Of a DNA stretch of 64,000 nt, positions 7,260 through 17,034 are shown piece by piece. The DNA comes from Selenomonas sp. TAMA-11512. Lineage in GTDB: Bacteria; Bacillota; Negativicutes; Selenomonadales; Selenomonadaceae. Where the stretch lies: contig NZ_AP029018.1 of NCBI RefSeq assembly GCF_037076525.1, forward strand, positions 496,001 to 560,000, read 5' to 3'. Within the stretch, counting starts at the first letter, position 1; every line of letters begins with the position of its first letter. A program made the translations under genes and the position numbers. The notes under the pieces were generated by a model. It was not told the DNA's origin, searched no databases, and saw nothing but the letters and a program-made list of their open reading frames with translations.

Positions 7260-10157
7260 TTGGCAGAAAAGAATCTGAAGGATTTAGCGGCTCGTATTGA
7301 GGGAGCCGTCGTCAAAGGCCGCAATGTGAAGATCCGGGACATTGCGGATGACTCTCGTGAAGTGACGAAGGGTGCGCTCTTTATTGCCATGCGCGGACTC
7401 CACGTCGACGGATTGAGCTTTCTGCCGAAGGCGGTTGAACTCGGGGCGGTCGCCGTGCTCGCGGATCGCGATGTCGAGGTCCCCCACGGCATTGCCGTCC
7501 TTCGGGTTCCCGATTTAGCCGCGGCACTGGCGGAAATGGTTCCGTATTTTCACGACTACCCGGCGAAAAAGTTGACGATGATCGGCATCACGGGGACTAA
7601 CGGAAAGACGACGACGAGCTATATGCTGCGTCACATCCTCCGCTCGGCGGGCCGCAAGGTCGGCCTTATAGGAACGATCAAGATCCTGATAGAGGAAGAA
7701 GAGCTTCCCATCCACAATACGACGCCGAACGTCGTCGTCCTGCAGCGTCTCTTGGCAAGGATGGCGGAGCGGGGCATCGATACGGTCGTGATGGAGGTCT
7801 CTTCGCATGCGCTCGCGCTGAACCGCATCGCGGGATGCTTCTTTGACCGCGCCGTCTTTACAAATCTCACGCAGGATCACCTGGACTTTCACAAGACGAT
7901 GGAAGTGTATGCCCTTGCCAAGGCAAAGCTCTTTGAGAGTCTCGCCGCGGGCGGCAAGGAAAAGCCCTGCGCCATCGTCAATATCGATGACGCGGCGGGA
8001 GCGCTCATGATCGAGCATACGAGCGTTCAGAAATACACCTACGGCGTGCGTTCCGCGGATGCTGCCGTGCGCGCAGGCGATCTTCACATTGAAGCGACGG
8101 GGGCGCGGTGCGTCTTGTCGGACGGGCAATGTGAGATGTCTCTGAATATGCAGGTCACGGGTCTCTTCAATGTGTACAACATGCTGGCGGCGGCGGCGAC
8201 GGCGATTTCGCTCGGCGTGTCCCGCGATCACATCAAGGCGGCACTGGAGAGCTTCGCGGCGGTCGACGGCCGCTTTGAGCAGGTGCGCGCGGGGCAGGAC
8301 TACGCGGTCATCGTTGACTACGCGCATACGCCCGACGGATTGGAAAACATACTGAAAACGGCGAGAGAAATCGCCAAGGCGCGCATCATTACCGTATTCG
8401 GCTGCGGCGGCGACCGGGACAACACGAAGCGTCCCATCATGGGGCGCATTGCGGCGCGTCTCTCGGACGTCGTGCTTGCCACCTCGGACAATCCGCGCTC
8501 GGAAGATCCCGCCGCCATTCTTCGGGAGGTCGAGACCGGTGTGCTGGAAGCCATCGGAACGAAGTGGCATGAGCTGCACATCGATCGCCGGAAGGCGATA
8601 CAGCGTGCCGTTGAGATTGCCGAGAAGGACGATATCGTCATCATTGCGGGCAAGGGGCACGAGGACTATCAGATACTGAAGGATCGGACGATTCATTTCG
8701 ACGACCGTGAAGAGGCGCGGTTTGCCGTTGAAGCGCGCAGAAAGGCGGACGAGCTGACGCTCACAACCGCCGAAGTCATGGAGGCGACAAGCGCGGCGGA
8801 CGCGCTCGGTGAGGCGGATGACCGCGTCTTTACGAGCGTGACGACGGATACGAGAAAGATCAAAGAGGGCGCGCTCTTCGTCGCGCTCAAGGGCGAGAAG
8901 TATGACGGTGCGGACTTTGCGCTTGACGCCGTCCGCGCGGGAGCGGCAGGCGTCGTGGTCGCTGAGAACGCACCACAGCTGGCTGCCATGAGGAAGGCGA
9001 AGGAAGCGAAGGGAGCCCTGCTTCTGACGGTCGGGGATACGCTTCTTGCTTACCAACAGATTGCCGCGGCGTGGCGGCGGAGGTTTTCCATTCCTGTTGT
9101 CGCCGTGACGGGCTCAAGCGGCAAGACGACGACGAAGGAGCTCACGGCGGCTGTCTTAGGGGCGCGCAATCCCGTCCTGAAAACAGAGGCGAACTACAAC
9201 AACGAAATCGGACTGCCGCTGACGCTCTTGGGGCTGCGTCTCCGCCATAAGGCGGCGGTTGTCGAGATCGGCATGAGCGGGCTGGGGCAGATCGCCGCGC
9301 TGGCGCCGGTCGCCGCGCCCGATATCGCCATTGTGACGAATGTCGGCGAGGTGCATATCGAACATCTCGGCTCCATAGAGAACATCGCGAAGGCGAAGTT
9401 AGAGCTTGTCGAATCGCTCGAAGCCGGAGGGACCGCCATCCTCAACGCGGATGATCCGCGCGTGGCGGCGATGGCGGAGCAGGTGAAGCCCGGTGTCAAG
9501 GTCGTGACATACGGTCTGTCGAAGGGGGCAACGGTGCGCGGCGAGGCGATCGCGGCCGCCGCGGACGGCATGCACTTTATGGTCACCTTCGGCAGGGAGC
9601 GCCACAGCGCCTTTGTGCCGATTCCCGGACGCCACAACATTTACAACGGACTTGCCGCCATTGCCGCGGGACTTGCAGCGGGCTGCCCGATCGCGAGCAT
9701 CCTGGCGGGGCTGTCGCAGGCGAAGAGCGGGAAGATGCGCATGGACAGGACGGAAGTGCGCGGGATCACGCTGATCGACGATACGTACAACGCCAATCCG
9801 ACGTCGACACGCGCCGCGCTTGCGGCCGTCGCGGGGGTGAGCGGCGGACGCAGGGTCGCCGTTCTCGGCGACATGCTCGAACTCGGCGAATGGGCGGAGG
9901 CAAGGCATCGTGAAATTGGCGAGGCGGTGGCAAAGCTCGGCTATGACGCGCTCTTTCACTATGGCGAGCTGTCGCGGCACATGGGGAAGGGGGCCGCGGA
10001 CGCCGGCGTGAAAAAGGTCGTCGCCTGCGATTCGCATGAGGCGGCGGCGAAGGCTCTCGCCGACTATCTGCGGCCCGGTGACACGGTGCTCTTCAAGGGA
10101 TCTCGCGGTATGCACATGGAGCATGTGCTGACGAAAGTGAAGGAGTTTATAGCTTGA
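7260..10157 (+). CDS. murE-murF: MurE-MurF fusion: UDP-MurNAc-tripeptide synthetase / UDP-MurNAc-pentapeptide synthetase
   Basis: A 965-residue fusion of two consecutive Mur ligases of cytosolic peptidoglycan-precursor synthesis. Residues 1 to about 490 are MurE, adding meso-diaminopimelate: ATP loop GITGTNGKTTTS near residue 112 and DNPRSEDP near residue 410, the motif tied to DAP specificity. From about residue 497 (LTLTTAEVMEAT) the chain is MurF, adding D-Ala-D-Ala: VTGSSGKTTTKEL near residue 617 and DDTYNANPTSTRAAL. There is no stop or frameshift between them. TTG at 7260 is chosen because GGAGG at 7246-7250 sits 9 bases ahead; a GTG at 7218 would add 14 unlikely residues. The stop overlaps mraY. 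Confidence 0.95.
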   Translation: MAEKNLKDLAARIEGAVVKGRNVKIRDIADDSREVTKGALFIAMRGLHVDGLSFLPKAVELGAVAVLADRDVEVPHGIAVLRVPDLAAALAEMVPYFHDYPAKKLTMIGITGTNGKTTTSYMLRHILRSAGRKVGLIGTIKILIEEEELPIHNTTPNVVVLQRLLARMAERGIDTVVMEVSSHALALNRIAGCFFDRAVFTNLTQDHLDFHKTMEVYALAKAKLFESLAAGGKEKPCAIVNIDDAAGALMIEHTSVQKYTYGVRSADAAVRAGDLHIEATGARCVLSDGQCEMSLNMQVTGLFNVYNMLAAAATAISLGVSRDHIKAALESFAAVDGRFEQVRAGQDYAVIVDYAHTPDGLENILKTAREIAKARIITVFGCGGDRDNTKRPIMGRIAARLSDVVLATSDNPRSEDPAAILREVETGVLEAIGTKWHELHIDRRKAIQRAVEIAEKDDIVIIAGKGHEDYQILKDRTIHFDDREEARFAVEARRKADELTLTTAEVMEATSAADALGEADDRVFTSVTTDTRKIKEGALFVALKGEKYDGADFALDAVRAGAAGVVVAENAPQLAAMRKAKEAKGALLLTVGDTLLAYQQIAAAWRRRFSIPVVAVTGSSGKTTTKELTAAVLGARNPVLKTEANYNNEIGLPLTLLGLRLRHKAAVVEIGMSGLGQIAALAPVAAPDIAIVTNVGEVHIEHLGSIENIAKAKLELVESLEAGGTAILNADDPRVAAMAEQVKPGVKVVTYGLSKGATVRGEAIAAAADGMHFMVTFGRERHSAFVPIPGRHNIYNGLAAIAAGLAAGCPIASILAGLSQAKSGKMRMDRTEVRGITLIDDTYNANPTSTRAALAAVAGVSGGRRVAVLGDMLELGEWAEARHREIGEAVAKLGYDALFHYGELSRHMGKGAADAGVKKVVACDSHEAAAKALADYLRPGDTVLFKGSRGMHMEHVLTKVKEFIA

Positions 10158-11137
10158 CAGGTATATTTTTCAATGCGGATGTGCAGTCGCTCGTCCTTGC
10201 CGCGGCGATTGCCGCGGGGACCGTACTCGCCATAGGCCCTGTGGCGATACCGAAGCTCCACGCGCTGAAATTCGGACAGAGCATCCGCGAGGACGGGCCG
10301 AAGAGCCATCAGGCGAAGAGCGGTACGCCGACGATGGGCGGCATCCTCATCGTCTTCGGCATCACGCTGGCGACGTTTATCGCGGCGCCGATGACGGCGG
10401 ATGTGCTGCTTGCCCTCGGCATGCTTTTGGGGCACTATGTGCTCGGTTTCCTTGACGATTACATCAAGGTGGTCAAGAAGCGCAATCTGGGTCTTCGTGC
10501 GAAACAGAAGCTGCTGGGGCAGGTCGTCATCGCACTGCTGGTCACCTATTTCTCAATCGAGTTTCTCCACATGGATACGAGCCTCTGGCTGCCGTTCGGT
10601 CTGCCTGCCGTTTCGCTCGGTGCCGGCTACTATCTCTTTGTCATCTGCGTCCTCGTCGGTACGAGCAACGCGGTCAACCTGACGGACGGGCTCGACGGAC
10701 TCGCTGCGGGTACGGTGACGATTGCGGCGCTTGCCTATACGGTGATTGCTCTCGGGATGGGAATGGAAGGTCTGGCGATTTTTGGCGCCGCGACGGCGGC
10801 GGCCTCATTTGCCTTTCTCCGCTTCAACGCGCATCCGGCGAAGATCTTCATGGGCGATACGGGCTCCCTGGCCCTCGGCGGCGCCATTGCGGCGATGGGC
10901 ATCCTGACGCATACGGAGCTGCTGCTTGCGGTCATCGGTTTTGTCTTTGTCGTCGAGGCACTGTCGGTCATTCTGCAGGTAGCGTCCTTCAAGTCGACGG
11001 GCAGGCGCATCTTTCGCATGAGCCCGATTCACCATCACTTTGAGCTTGGCGGCTGGAGCGAGTGGCGGGTCGTGCTGACGTTTTGGGCATGCGGCCTGAT
11101 CGCCGCCGCCGCTGGTGTGTGGATCTATTTGGCATAG
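10154..11137 (+). CDS. mraY: Phospho-N-acetylmuramoyl-pentapeptide-transferase MraY
   Basis: Integral membrane enzyme that transfers phospho-MurNAc-pentapeptide to undecaprenyl phosphate, forming lipid I. Family motifs are in order: SHQAKSGTPTMGGILI (residues about 50-65), FLDDYIKVVKKRNLGL, GTSNAVNLTDGLDGLAAG, FLRFNAHPAKIFMGDTGSLALGG and RIFRMSPIHHHFELGGWSE. Its 327 residues fit the family, with about ten membrane segments. It starts with TTG overlapping the murE-murF stop by 4 bases, so translation is coupled. Confidence 0.97.
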   Translation: MTGIFFNADVQSLVLAAAIAAGTVLAIGPVAIPKLHALKFGQSIREDGPKSHQAKSGTPTMGGILIVFGITLATFIAAPMTADVLLALGMLLGHYVLGFLDDYIKVVKKRNLGLRAKQKLLGQVVIALLVTYFSIEFLHMDTSLWLPFGLPAVSLGAGYYLFVICVLVGTSNAVNLTDGLDGLAAGTVTIAALAYTVIALGMGMEGLAIFGAATAAASFAFLRFNAHPAKIFMGDTGSLALGGAIAAMGILTHTELLLAVIGFVFVVEALSVILQVASFKSTGRRIFRMSPIHHHFELGGWSEWRVVLTFWACGLIAAAAGVWIYLA

Positions 11138-11154
11138 TATTTGGGGGGAAACAG

Positions 11155-12537
11155 GTGGACTTGAAAGACAAGAACGTTCTCGTCATCGGTGCGGGAATCA
11201 GCGGCTTTGCAGCGGCAAAAACGGCGGCAGAACTCGGCGCGCGCGTCACGCTGACCGACGCGAAGGACAAGAACGCCATTCATGCGGAGGACACGGATTG
11301 GCAGGCGATGGAGCAAGCCGGCATCCGCTTGGCGCTCGGCGGGCAGACGGTCGATCTCCTCGAGAATTTGGATCTCATCATTCCTTCTCCGGCCGTTCCC
11401 GTCCGCATTCCCTTTTTGCAGGAGGCGATCAAGCGCGGCATTCCCGTCATCAGTGAAGTTGAGCTGGCGGCAAGTCTCGCGAAATCCCCTATATTCGCTA
11501 TCACGGGAACGAACGGCAAGACGACGACGACGACGCTCCTCGGCCTGCTGATGAAAGAGAAGTACGGCGATTCGGCGCGCGTCGGCGGCAATATCGGCTA
11601 TCCTCTCGTCTACGCGGCGCAGGAGGCGGGCGTGTCGGGGGCGATCATAGCGGAGATATCGAGCTATCAGATGGAGACGACGAAGCACTTCCATCCGCAC
11701 ATCGCCGCCGTGCTGAACCTCACTCCCGACCATATCAAGCGGCACGGCTCCATGCAGGTCTATCAGGAGATGAAGGAGAGGATCTTCGCCGAGCAGACGG
11801 CGGAGGACTTCCTCGTCTTGAACATGGATGACGACGCGGTGCGTGAGATGAAGGCGCGCGCCAAGGGCAGAGTGCTCTACTTCAGCCGAAAGACGGAGCT
11901 CGAAGAGGGGGCGTATCTCGTGGACGGCGTGCTGACGATCCGTTGGCAGGGCGTCGTGCATCCGCTGCTGCGCACGTTGGAGATGGGCATTGTCGGCGGA
12001 CACAACGTGGAAAACGCCCTGGCGGCAGCTCTGATGGCGTTCCTCGCGGGTGTCGCGCCCGAGGCGATCGCGCGCGTGCTCAGGAGCTTCCGGGGCGTTG
12101 CGCACCGCATCGAATTTGTCCGGGAGCGCGGCGGTGTCCGCTGGTACAACGACTCGAAGGCGACGAATACGGATTCCGCCATCAAGGCGCTGGAGAGCTT
12201 TGACGGACACATCGTGCTGATCGCCGGAGGGGACGATAAGGGCACGGATCTGACGGAGTTTATGAAGCTCGTCCGCGAAAAGGTCGATGACCTCATCCTC
12301 GTGGGCGATGCCGCCCTGCGCTTCCACACGGCTGCGGCGGATGCCGGATTCCCGGAGGAGCACATATTTGAGACGGCGTATTCCATGAAGACAGCGGTCG
12401 ACGTGGCGGCTCGGCACGCGGCGCCTCCGCAGACGGTGCTGCTGTCGCCCGCGTGTGCCAGCTTCGATATGTTCGACGGCTTCGAGGAGCGCGGCGATGT
12501 CTTTAAGCGACTTGTGACGGAGCTGGGCGATGCGTGA
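11155..12537 (+). CDS. murD: UDP-N-acetylmuramoylalanine--D-glutamate ligase MurD
   Basis: Cytosolic ligase adding D-glutamate to UDP-MurNAc-L-Ala (460 residues from the chosen start). The N-terminus has a nucleotide-binding VLVIGAGISGFAAAK. The ATP loop AITGTNGKTTTTTLLG is at about residue 117, with NLTPDHIKRHGSM, HRIEFVRERGGVRWYNDSKATN and the C-terminal SPACASFDMFDGFEERG of MurD. The GTG at 11155 is preferred because GGGGGGA lies 7 bases upstream and the family starts there; an upstream ATG would fall inside mraY. It overlaps murG by 8 bases. No ftsW follows murD, as would be usual. Confidence 0.96.
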   Translation: MDLKDKNVLVIGAGISGFAAAKTAAELGARVTLTDAKDKNAIHAEDTDWQAMEQAGIRLALGGQTVDLLENLDLIIPSPAVPVRIPFLQEAIKRGIPVISEVELAASLAKSPIFAITGTNGKTTTTTLLGLLMKEKYGDSARVGGNIGYPLVYAAQEAGVSGAIIAEISSYQMETTKHFHPHIAAVLNLTPDHIKRHGSMQVYQEMKERIFAEQTAEDFLVLNMDDDAVREMKARAKGRVLYFSRKTELEEGAYLVDGVLTIRWQGVVHPLLRTLEMGIVGGHNVENALAAALMAFLAGVAPEAIARVLRSFRGVAHRIEFVRERGGVRWYNDSKATNTDSAIKALESFDGHIVLIAGGDDKGTDLTEFMKLVREKVDDLILVGDAALRFHTAAADAGFPEEHIFETAYSMKTAVDVAARHAAPPQTVLLSPACASFDMFDGFEERGDVFKRLVTELGDA

Positions 12538-13645
12538 CCGAATGAAGATTATCGTCTCGGGCGGCGGCACGGGCGGACACATCTATCCGGCGCTGACCGT
12601 CATTGAAGCGCTGCGGGCAGAGTGCCCGGCGGCGGAGTTCCTCTACGTCGGGACGAAAGAGGGCCTCGAGGCGGACATCGTTCCGAAGGAGGGAATTCCC
12701 TTTCGCGCCGTCGACGCGGCAGGGCTGAAGCGCAGTCTTTCGCCGGCGAATTTCCTGCGCATCGGGCGCACGATGAAGGGCGTCCTGGAGGCGCGGTCCA
12801 TCGTCCGGGAGTTCGCGCCCGATCTCGTCATCGGCACAGGCGGCTATGCAGCCGGGCCGATTCTGTTGACGGCCGCGCTCTCCGGGGTGCCGACGCTCAT
12901 CCAGGAGCAGAATGTGTACGCGGGGATCACGAACAAGCTCCTCGCGCGATTTGTAACGAAGATCGCGGTAGGTCTCGAAGAGGCGCGCCATTTTTTCCCG
13001 GCAGAGAAGACGGTCGTTACGGGAAATCCCATCCGCGGCGCGGTGCTGACGGCGGAGCCGGCGTATGACGCCTATGGGTTTACGCCGGAGAAGCCGGTCG
13101 TATTGATCTCCGGCGGCAGCCGCGGGGCGCGCACGATCAACCTGGCCATGGTCGATGTGCTGCGAAAGGCGAGCGGCGATGCGGGCGTGCAGTATTTTCT
13201 TGTCACGGGGCAAGGGGAGTACGCGCTCGTGCGCAAAAAGCTTTCCGAAGCCGGCATATCCTTGGAGACGGCAGCGCATATCAAAGTGGAGCCATATCTC
13301 TACGATATGCCGAGCGCGATGGCGATGGCGGATCTTGCCGTCTTTCGCGCCGGTGCGACGGGGATCGCGGAGCTCACGGCGAAGGGAATCCCCTCGATTC
13401 TCGTGCCGTATCCGTACGCGGCGGAGAACCACCAGGAGAAAAATGCGCGCGCACTCGAGCGCGTGGGGGCGGCAAGGGTCATCTTGAATCGTGAGCTCAC
13501 AGGAGAGCTGCTGAAGACGAGCATCGATGCACTGCTTGGGGATCGTGCGGCGCTGCGGGCCATGGGAGAGCGCAGTCTCGCTCTGGGCAAGCCGAACGCC
13601 GCGAGGGACATTGCAAAATTGGGATTATCGCTGATACGTCATTGA
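12530..13645 (+). CDS. murG: UDP-GlcNAc:lipid I N-acetylglucosaminyltransferase MurG
   Basis: Peripheral membrane glycosyltransferase that converts lipid I to lipid II. The glycine-rich loop IIVSGGGTGGHIYPALTV (residues about 7-24), GTKEGLEADIVP, the QEQNVYAGITNKLLA acceptor-side motif, LISGGSRGARTIN and the donor-binding FRAGATGIAELTAKGIPSILVPYPYAAENHQEKNA are all present. Length 371 fits. It starts inside the end of murD; a second ATG at 12542 is an alternative start. Confidence 0.96.
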   Translation: MRDRMKIIVSGGGTGGHIYPALTVIEALRAECPAAEFLYVGTKEGLEADIVPKEGIPFRAVDAAGLKRSLSPANFLRIGRTMKGVLEARSIVREFAPDLVIGTGGYAAGPILLTAALSGVPTLIQEQNVYAGITNKLLARFVTKIAVGLEEARHFFPAEKTVVTGNPIRGAVLTAEPAYDAYGFTPEKPVVLISGGSRGARTINLAMVDVLRKASGDAGVQYFLVTGQGEYALVRKKLSEAGISLETAAHIKVEPYLYDMPSAMAMADLAVFRAGATGIAELTAKGIPSILVPYPYAAENHQEKNARALERVGAARVILNRELTGELLKTSIDALLGDRAALRAMGERSLALGKPNAARDIAKLGLSLIRH

Positions 13646-13765
13646 GCGAGCCGAAGCGCACCGCGCTCTTAAACGCCTCGGCACCGCGTCACGGCGCGAA
13701 GCCGGAGACAGAGAGACGGGGGCTGCCGGCGAAGTCGGCGGGGTATGATAAAGGGAGGACTTTTT

Positions 13766-15184
13766 TTGGCACAGGATGCGATGCGAAGAGTAGATATAGA
13801 CAGCATAGCGGATATGCGGCGGTTTCACTTCATCGGCATTGGCGGCGCGGGCATGAGCGCGTTGGCGCACATTCTCCTCGAGGAGGGATGCACCGTCACG
13901 GGCTCCGATCTCAGTGAATCGGGCCTCCTAAGAGAGCTGCGCGCTCTCGGAGCGACGATTCACCAGGGGCACGCCGCGGAGAACCTCGGCGATCCGGAAG
14001 CGGTTGTCGTATCCACGGCGATTCATGACGATAACCCGGAGCTCGTCCTGGCAAGGGAAAAAGGGATTCATATCCTGCACCGCTCCGATGTCAACGCGAT
14101 GCTTCTCAATCGTCGGAAGGGCATCGCTGTCGCCGGCGCGCACGGCAAGACGACGACAACGGCGATGATCGGCGTCGTGCTCGATACCTGTGACGTTTCG
14201 CCGACCATCATCATCGGCGGAGAGTCGCCCGATCTCGGGACGAATGCGAAGCTCGGCAAGAGTGATTATCTCGTCAGCGAGGCGGATGAGAGTGACGGAT
14301 CCTTTGTCAAGCTGCAGCCGCATTTCGCCATTGTGACGAACATCGAGGACGACCATCTGGACCACTACGGAACGATGGAGAAGCTGGAAGACGCCTTCGT
14401 CGCGTTTTTGAACAACGTCAAGGAGGGCGGCACGGCAATTCTCTGCTATGACAGCGAGATCGTCCGCAAGATCGCTCCTCGCGTCAAAACGCCGATCATC
14501 TCCTACGGCATCGAAGAGAATGCGGACTATCAGGCGGCGAACGTCAAAGCGCATCCGGGCGGCATGACATTCACGCTCCTGCACAAGGGGGAGACATTGG
14601 GCGAGATTTCGCTGCATCTGCCGGGACGGCACAATGTGGCGAATGCCCTGGCGGCGATCGCGGCGGGACGTGAAATCGGACTGTCCGTGGAAGCGCTGCA
14701 GAAAGGGCTGGACGCGTTCCACGGGGCAAAACGCCGCTTCCAGACGCTGTACAAGGCGAACGATGTGTGGATTGTCGACGACTACGCGCATCATCCGACG
14801 GAGATTGCCATGACGCTGCAGGCGGCGAAGCAGACAAAGCCGGGGCGGCTTGTATGCGCGTTCCAGCCGCATCGCTATACGAGGACGCAGCTGCTCGCGG
14901 ACGAGTTCGGCGTCGCCTTCGGCGAGGCGGATGTGCTCATCCTGACGGATGTCTACGCGGCGGGCGAGGATCCGATTCCCGGCATCGACGGCAGGACGCT
15001 TGTGGAGGCGGTCAAGCGGCAGACGGGGAAAGACGCGATTTACATTGAGCGGATCGAGGATATCGCTCCGTATCTCGAAGGCATGTGTGAAGCGGGCGAT
15101 CTCATCATCTCGATGGGCGCGGGAGACATCCACAAAGCGGGTGAAGAATTGGCGGAGCGTTTGGGGGGGAAAGTGCGTGACTAA
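13766..15184 (+). CDS. murC: UDP-N-acetylmuramate--L-alanine ligase MurC
   Basis: First Mur ligase, adding L-Ala to UDP-MurNAc (472 residues). The N-terminal domain has FIGIGGAGMSALAHILLEEG, the ATP loop is VAGAHGKTTTTAMIG near residue 123, and DEADESDGSF, TNIEDDHLDHYG and VDDYAHHPTEI are MurC signatures. TTG at 13766 is taken as start because GGGAGG lies 8 bases ahead. About 100 bp of non-coding sequence separates it from murG, and murB, often found beside murC, is missing. Its end overlaps the ddl start. Confidence 0.95.
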   Translation: MAQDAMRRVDIDSIADMRRFHFIGIGGAGMSALAHILLEEGCTVTGSDLSESGLLRELRALGATIHQGHAAENLGDPEAVVVSTAIHDDNPELVLAREKGIHILHRSDVNAMLLNRRKGIAVAGAHGKTTTTAMIGVVLDTCDVSPTIIIGGESPDLGTNAKLGKSDYLVSEADESDGSFVKLQPHFAIVTNIEDDHLDHYGTMEKLEDAFVAFLNNVKEGGTAILCYDSEIVRKIAPRVKTPIISYGIEENADYQAANVKAHPGGMTFTLLHKGETLGEISLHLPGRHNVANALAAIAAGREIGLSVEALQKGLDAFHGAKRRFQTLYKANDVWIVDDYAHHPTEIAMTLQAAKQTKPGRLVCAFQPHRYTRTQLLADEFGVAFGEADVLILTDVYAAGEDPIPGIDGRTLVEAVKRQTGKDAIYIERIEDIAPYLEGMCEAGDLIISMGAGDIHKAGEELAERLGGKVRD

Positions 15185-16106
15185 AGGGCTGATCATCGTC
15201 GTTATGGGCGGGCCGTCGACGGAGGCGGAGGTTTCCCGCCGCACGGGCACGGAGATTCTGAAGGCGCTGAAGAGCAAGGGATATCCGGCGGAACCGTTGG
15301 AGCTTGATCCGCCGCATTTTGCGGAGACGATTTTGGCGAAGAAGCCCGCCATCGTCTTCAACGCGCTGCATGGCCGCTATGGGGAAGACGGTCTGATGCA
15401 GGGGACGCTCGACATGCTGGGCATTCCCTATACGGGCTCCGGCGTGCTTGCCGCGGCGGTGACGATGGATAAGGCGGCGACGAAGCGCATCTTTTTCGGC
15501 GCCGGCATTCCCACGCCTCCGGCGAGTTTTTTCCATCGCTCCGAAGCGGAGCGCGCCATCGAGATGATCAAGAAGGACTTTTCATTTCCTCTCGTAGTCA
15601 AGGCGGTTTCGCAGGGATCCTCCATCGGCGTTGTCATTGTCGAGAGGGAAGAGGAACTCGGCGATGCGCTCAAAGAGGCGTTTCGCTATGATGAGGAAAT
15701 CCTCGTCGAGACGTTTATACGCGGCCGGGAGCTTACGGTAGCGGTCAAGGGAACACCGACACATGCGGAAGCGCTGCCCGTCATTGAAATCGTGACTACC
15801 ACGGGCCGTTACGACTACGAGACGAAGTACAAGCCCGGCGCTTCGGCGCATATCGTGCCGGCGGAGCTCTCGGAGGCGCTGACGGCGTCCGTGCAGGAGA
15901 TCGCCTGCGAGGCGTTTCGCATATGCGGCTGCAAGGGTGTCGCGCGCGTCGACTTCATGCTGGCGGAGGACGATACGCCGTATGCCATCGAGGTCAATTC
16001 GGTGCCCGGAATGACGGAGACCTCGCTTGTGCCGGATGCGGCACGCGCGGCGGGGCAGGAGTTCCCCGAGCTCTGTGAGGAGATCCTGCAGCTTGCAGGG
16101 TACTGA
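15177..16106 (+). CDS. ddl: D-alanine--D-alanine ligase
   Basis: ATP-grasp ligase making the D-Ala-D-Ala dipeptide used by the MurF half of the fusion. Seen are VVMGGPSTEAEVSRRTG, HGRYGEDGLMQGTLDMLGIPYTGSG, PLVVKAVSQGSSIGV, the omega-loop YDYETKYKPGAS (the Tyr form expected of D-Ala-D-Ala rather than D-Ala-D-Lac enzymes), and IEVNSVPGMTETSLVPDAA. The GTG at 15177 overlaps murC and follows GGGGGGGAAAG; the protein is then 309 residues, standard for Ddl. Confidence 0.95.
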   Translation: MTKGLIIVVMGGPSTEAEVSRRTGTEILKALKSKGYPAEPLELDPPHFAETILAKKPAIVFNALHGRYGEDGLMQGTLDMLGIPYTGSGVLAAAVTMDKAATKRIFFGAGIPTPPASFFHRSEAERAIEMIKKDFSFPLVVKAVSQGSSIGVVIVEREEELGDALKEAFRYDEEILVETFIRGRELTVAVKGTPTHAEALPVIEIVTTTGRYDYETKYKPGASAHIVPAELSEALTASVQEIACEAFRICGCKGVARVDFMLAEDDTPYAIEVNSVPGMTETSLVPDAARAAGQEFPELCEEILQLAGY

Positions 16107-16204
16107 TATAACGAAAAGAATGTCCCCTTCCCCGATAGGCGGGGACTATCGAGAACAGGCTATAACTCCTGCCTCGTTGAAACGCAAATGGGAGGATTTT
16201 TCCT

Positions 16205-16234
16205 TTGGAAAAATTTGAACAATGGCGTTATAAT
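16205..16234 (+). promoter_or_regulatory. Candidate internal promoter before ftsQ
   Basis: TTGGAA at 16205-16210 and TATAAT at 16229-16234 with an 18-bp spacer, in the 154-bp gap after ddl. It would give the ftsQ-sbp group transcription independent of the mur genes. Confidence 0.55.
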
Positions 16235-16260
16235 ATACACAGCGGAAAAGAGGTGATGAC

Positions 16261-17034
16261 ATGACCGACGAAGAGCATTACGAGCTGGGCGGAGAGTTGC
16301 AGGAGAAACGACGAAGTCCGCGTCGTCTGCTCAAGGGATTTGCATTTATTATCATTTCATCGGCGCTTCTGGCAGTTCTTGTCTATTCACCGCTTTTCGC
16401 TGTCCGGCATATTGAGGTCATCGGCAATCGATACATGCCGGAGAAGGACGTTATCCGTATTTCGGGGGCGTATATGGGGGCGCCGCTCTTCGCACTGGAG
16501 ACAAACGCGATGACGCAGAACCTGAAAAAGGACCTGCGCATCGAACAGGCTGTCGTGCGCCGCTCCCTGCCGTCGACCTTGGAAATCGAGATCAAGGAAC
16601 GCCGTCCGATCGCGACATTGGCGGCCGATTTCGGCTATGTCGACCTCGATCGGGAAGGCACCGTCATCGACGCCTATAAGACGTTGAAGACGATGCAGAT
16701 ACCCATGATTACAGGCAAAGAGGTCAGAGATCTCTATATCGGAGACAAGACGGAGGACAGCGATACGCAAAAGGCGATTCGATATCTCATGGAGCTGCAG
16801 GAATCGACACAGAGCCTCATGTCCGAAGTATCTCTGGCGGATGTGGAAAATGTCACCGCCTTTACGACGACGGGTGCGACCATTTACCTGGGCAGTATTG
16901 ACACGCTCGATGAAAAAGTCGCGATGACGGATCAGTTCGCGAAGGACATGGCAAGTTCGTCGCGACCGATTGCCTACGTGGATTTCAAATACGCGGCACC
17001 GTTTATCAAGTTTAAGGAACCGCTGATAAAATGA
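16261..17034 (+). CDS. ftsQ: Cell division protein FtsQ/DivIB
   Basis: A 257-residue bitopic divisome protein: basic cytosolic N-terminus, one membrane segment (GFAFIIISSALLAVLVYSPLF, residues about 24-44) and a periplasmic POTRA domain (VRHIEVIGNRYMPEKDVIRISGA). The FtsQ beta domain follows (KDLRIEQAVVRRSLPSTLEIEIKERRPIATL). It links the cluster to the FtsQLB complex. Oddly, the last six codons and the stop (KEPLIK-TGA) are encoded by the end of the 165-bp repeat that begins at 17014, so the natural C-terminus has been altered. RBS AAGAGGTGA precedes the ATG. Confidence 0.92.
   Translation: MTDEEHYELGGELQEKRRSPRRLLKGFAFIIISSALLAVLVYSPLFAVRHIEVIGNRYMPEKDVIRISGAYMGAPLFALETNAMTQNLKKDLRIEQAVVRRSLPSTLEIEIKERRPIATLAADFGYVDLDREGTVIDAYKTLKTMQIPMITGKEVRDLYIGDKTEDSDTQKAIRYLMELQESTQSLMSEVSLADVENVTAFTTTGATIYLGSIDTLDEKVAMTDQFAKDMASSSRPIAYVDFKYAAPFIKFKEPLIK

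Noticed and set aside
7515-9056. Long minus-strand open frame of 513 codons inside murE-murF
   Set aside because: It lies wholly antisense to a gene with clear Mur ligase motifs, has no ribosome site or known domain, and reflects the high third-position GC of the real gene.
11125-12582. Minus-strand open frame of 485 codons across murD
   Set aside because: Antisense shadow of murD; Arg/His-rich translation with no recognisable motif.
13928-15361. Minus-strand open frame of 477 codons across murC
   Set aside because: Antisense shadow of murC and ddl with no supporting signal.
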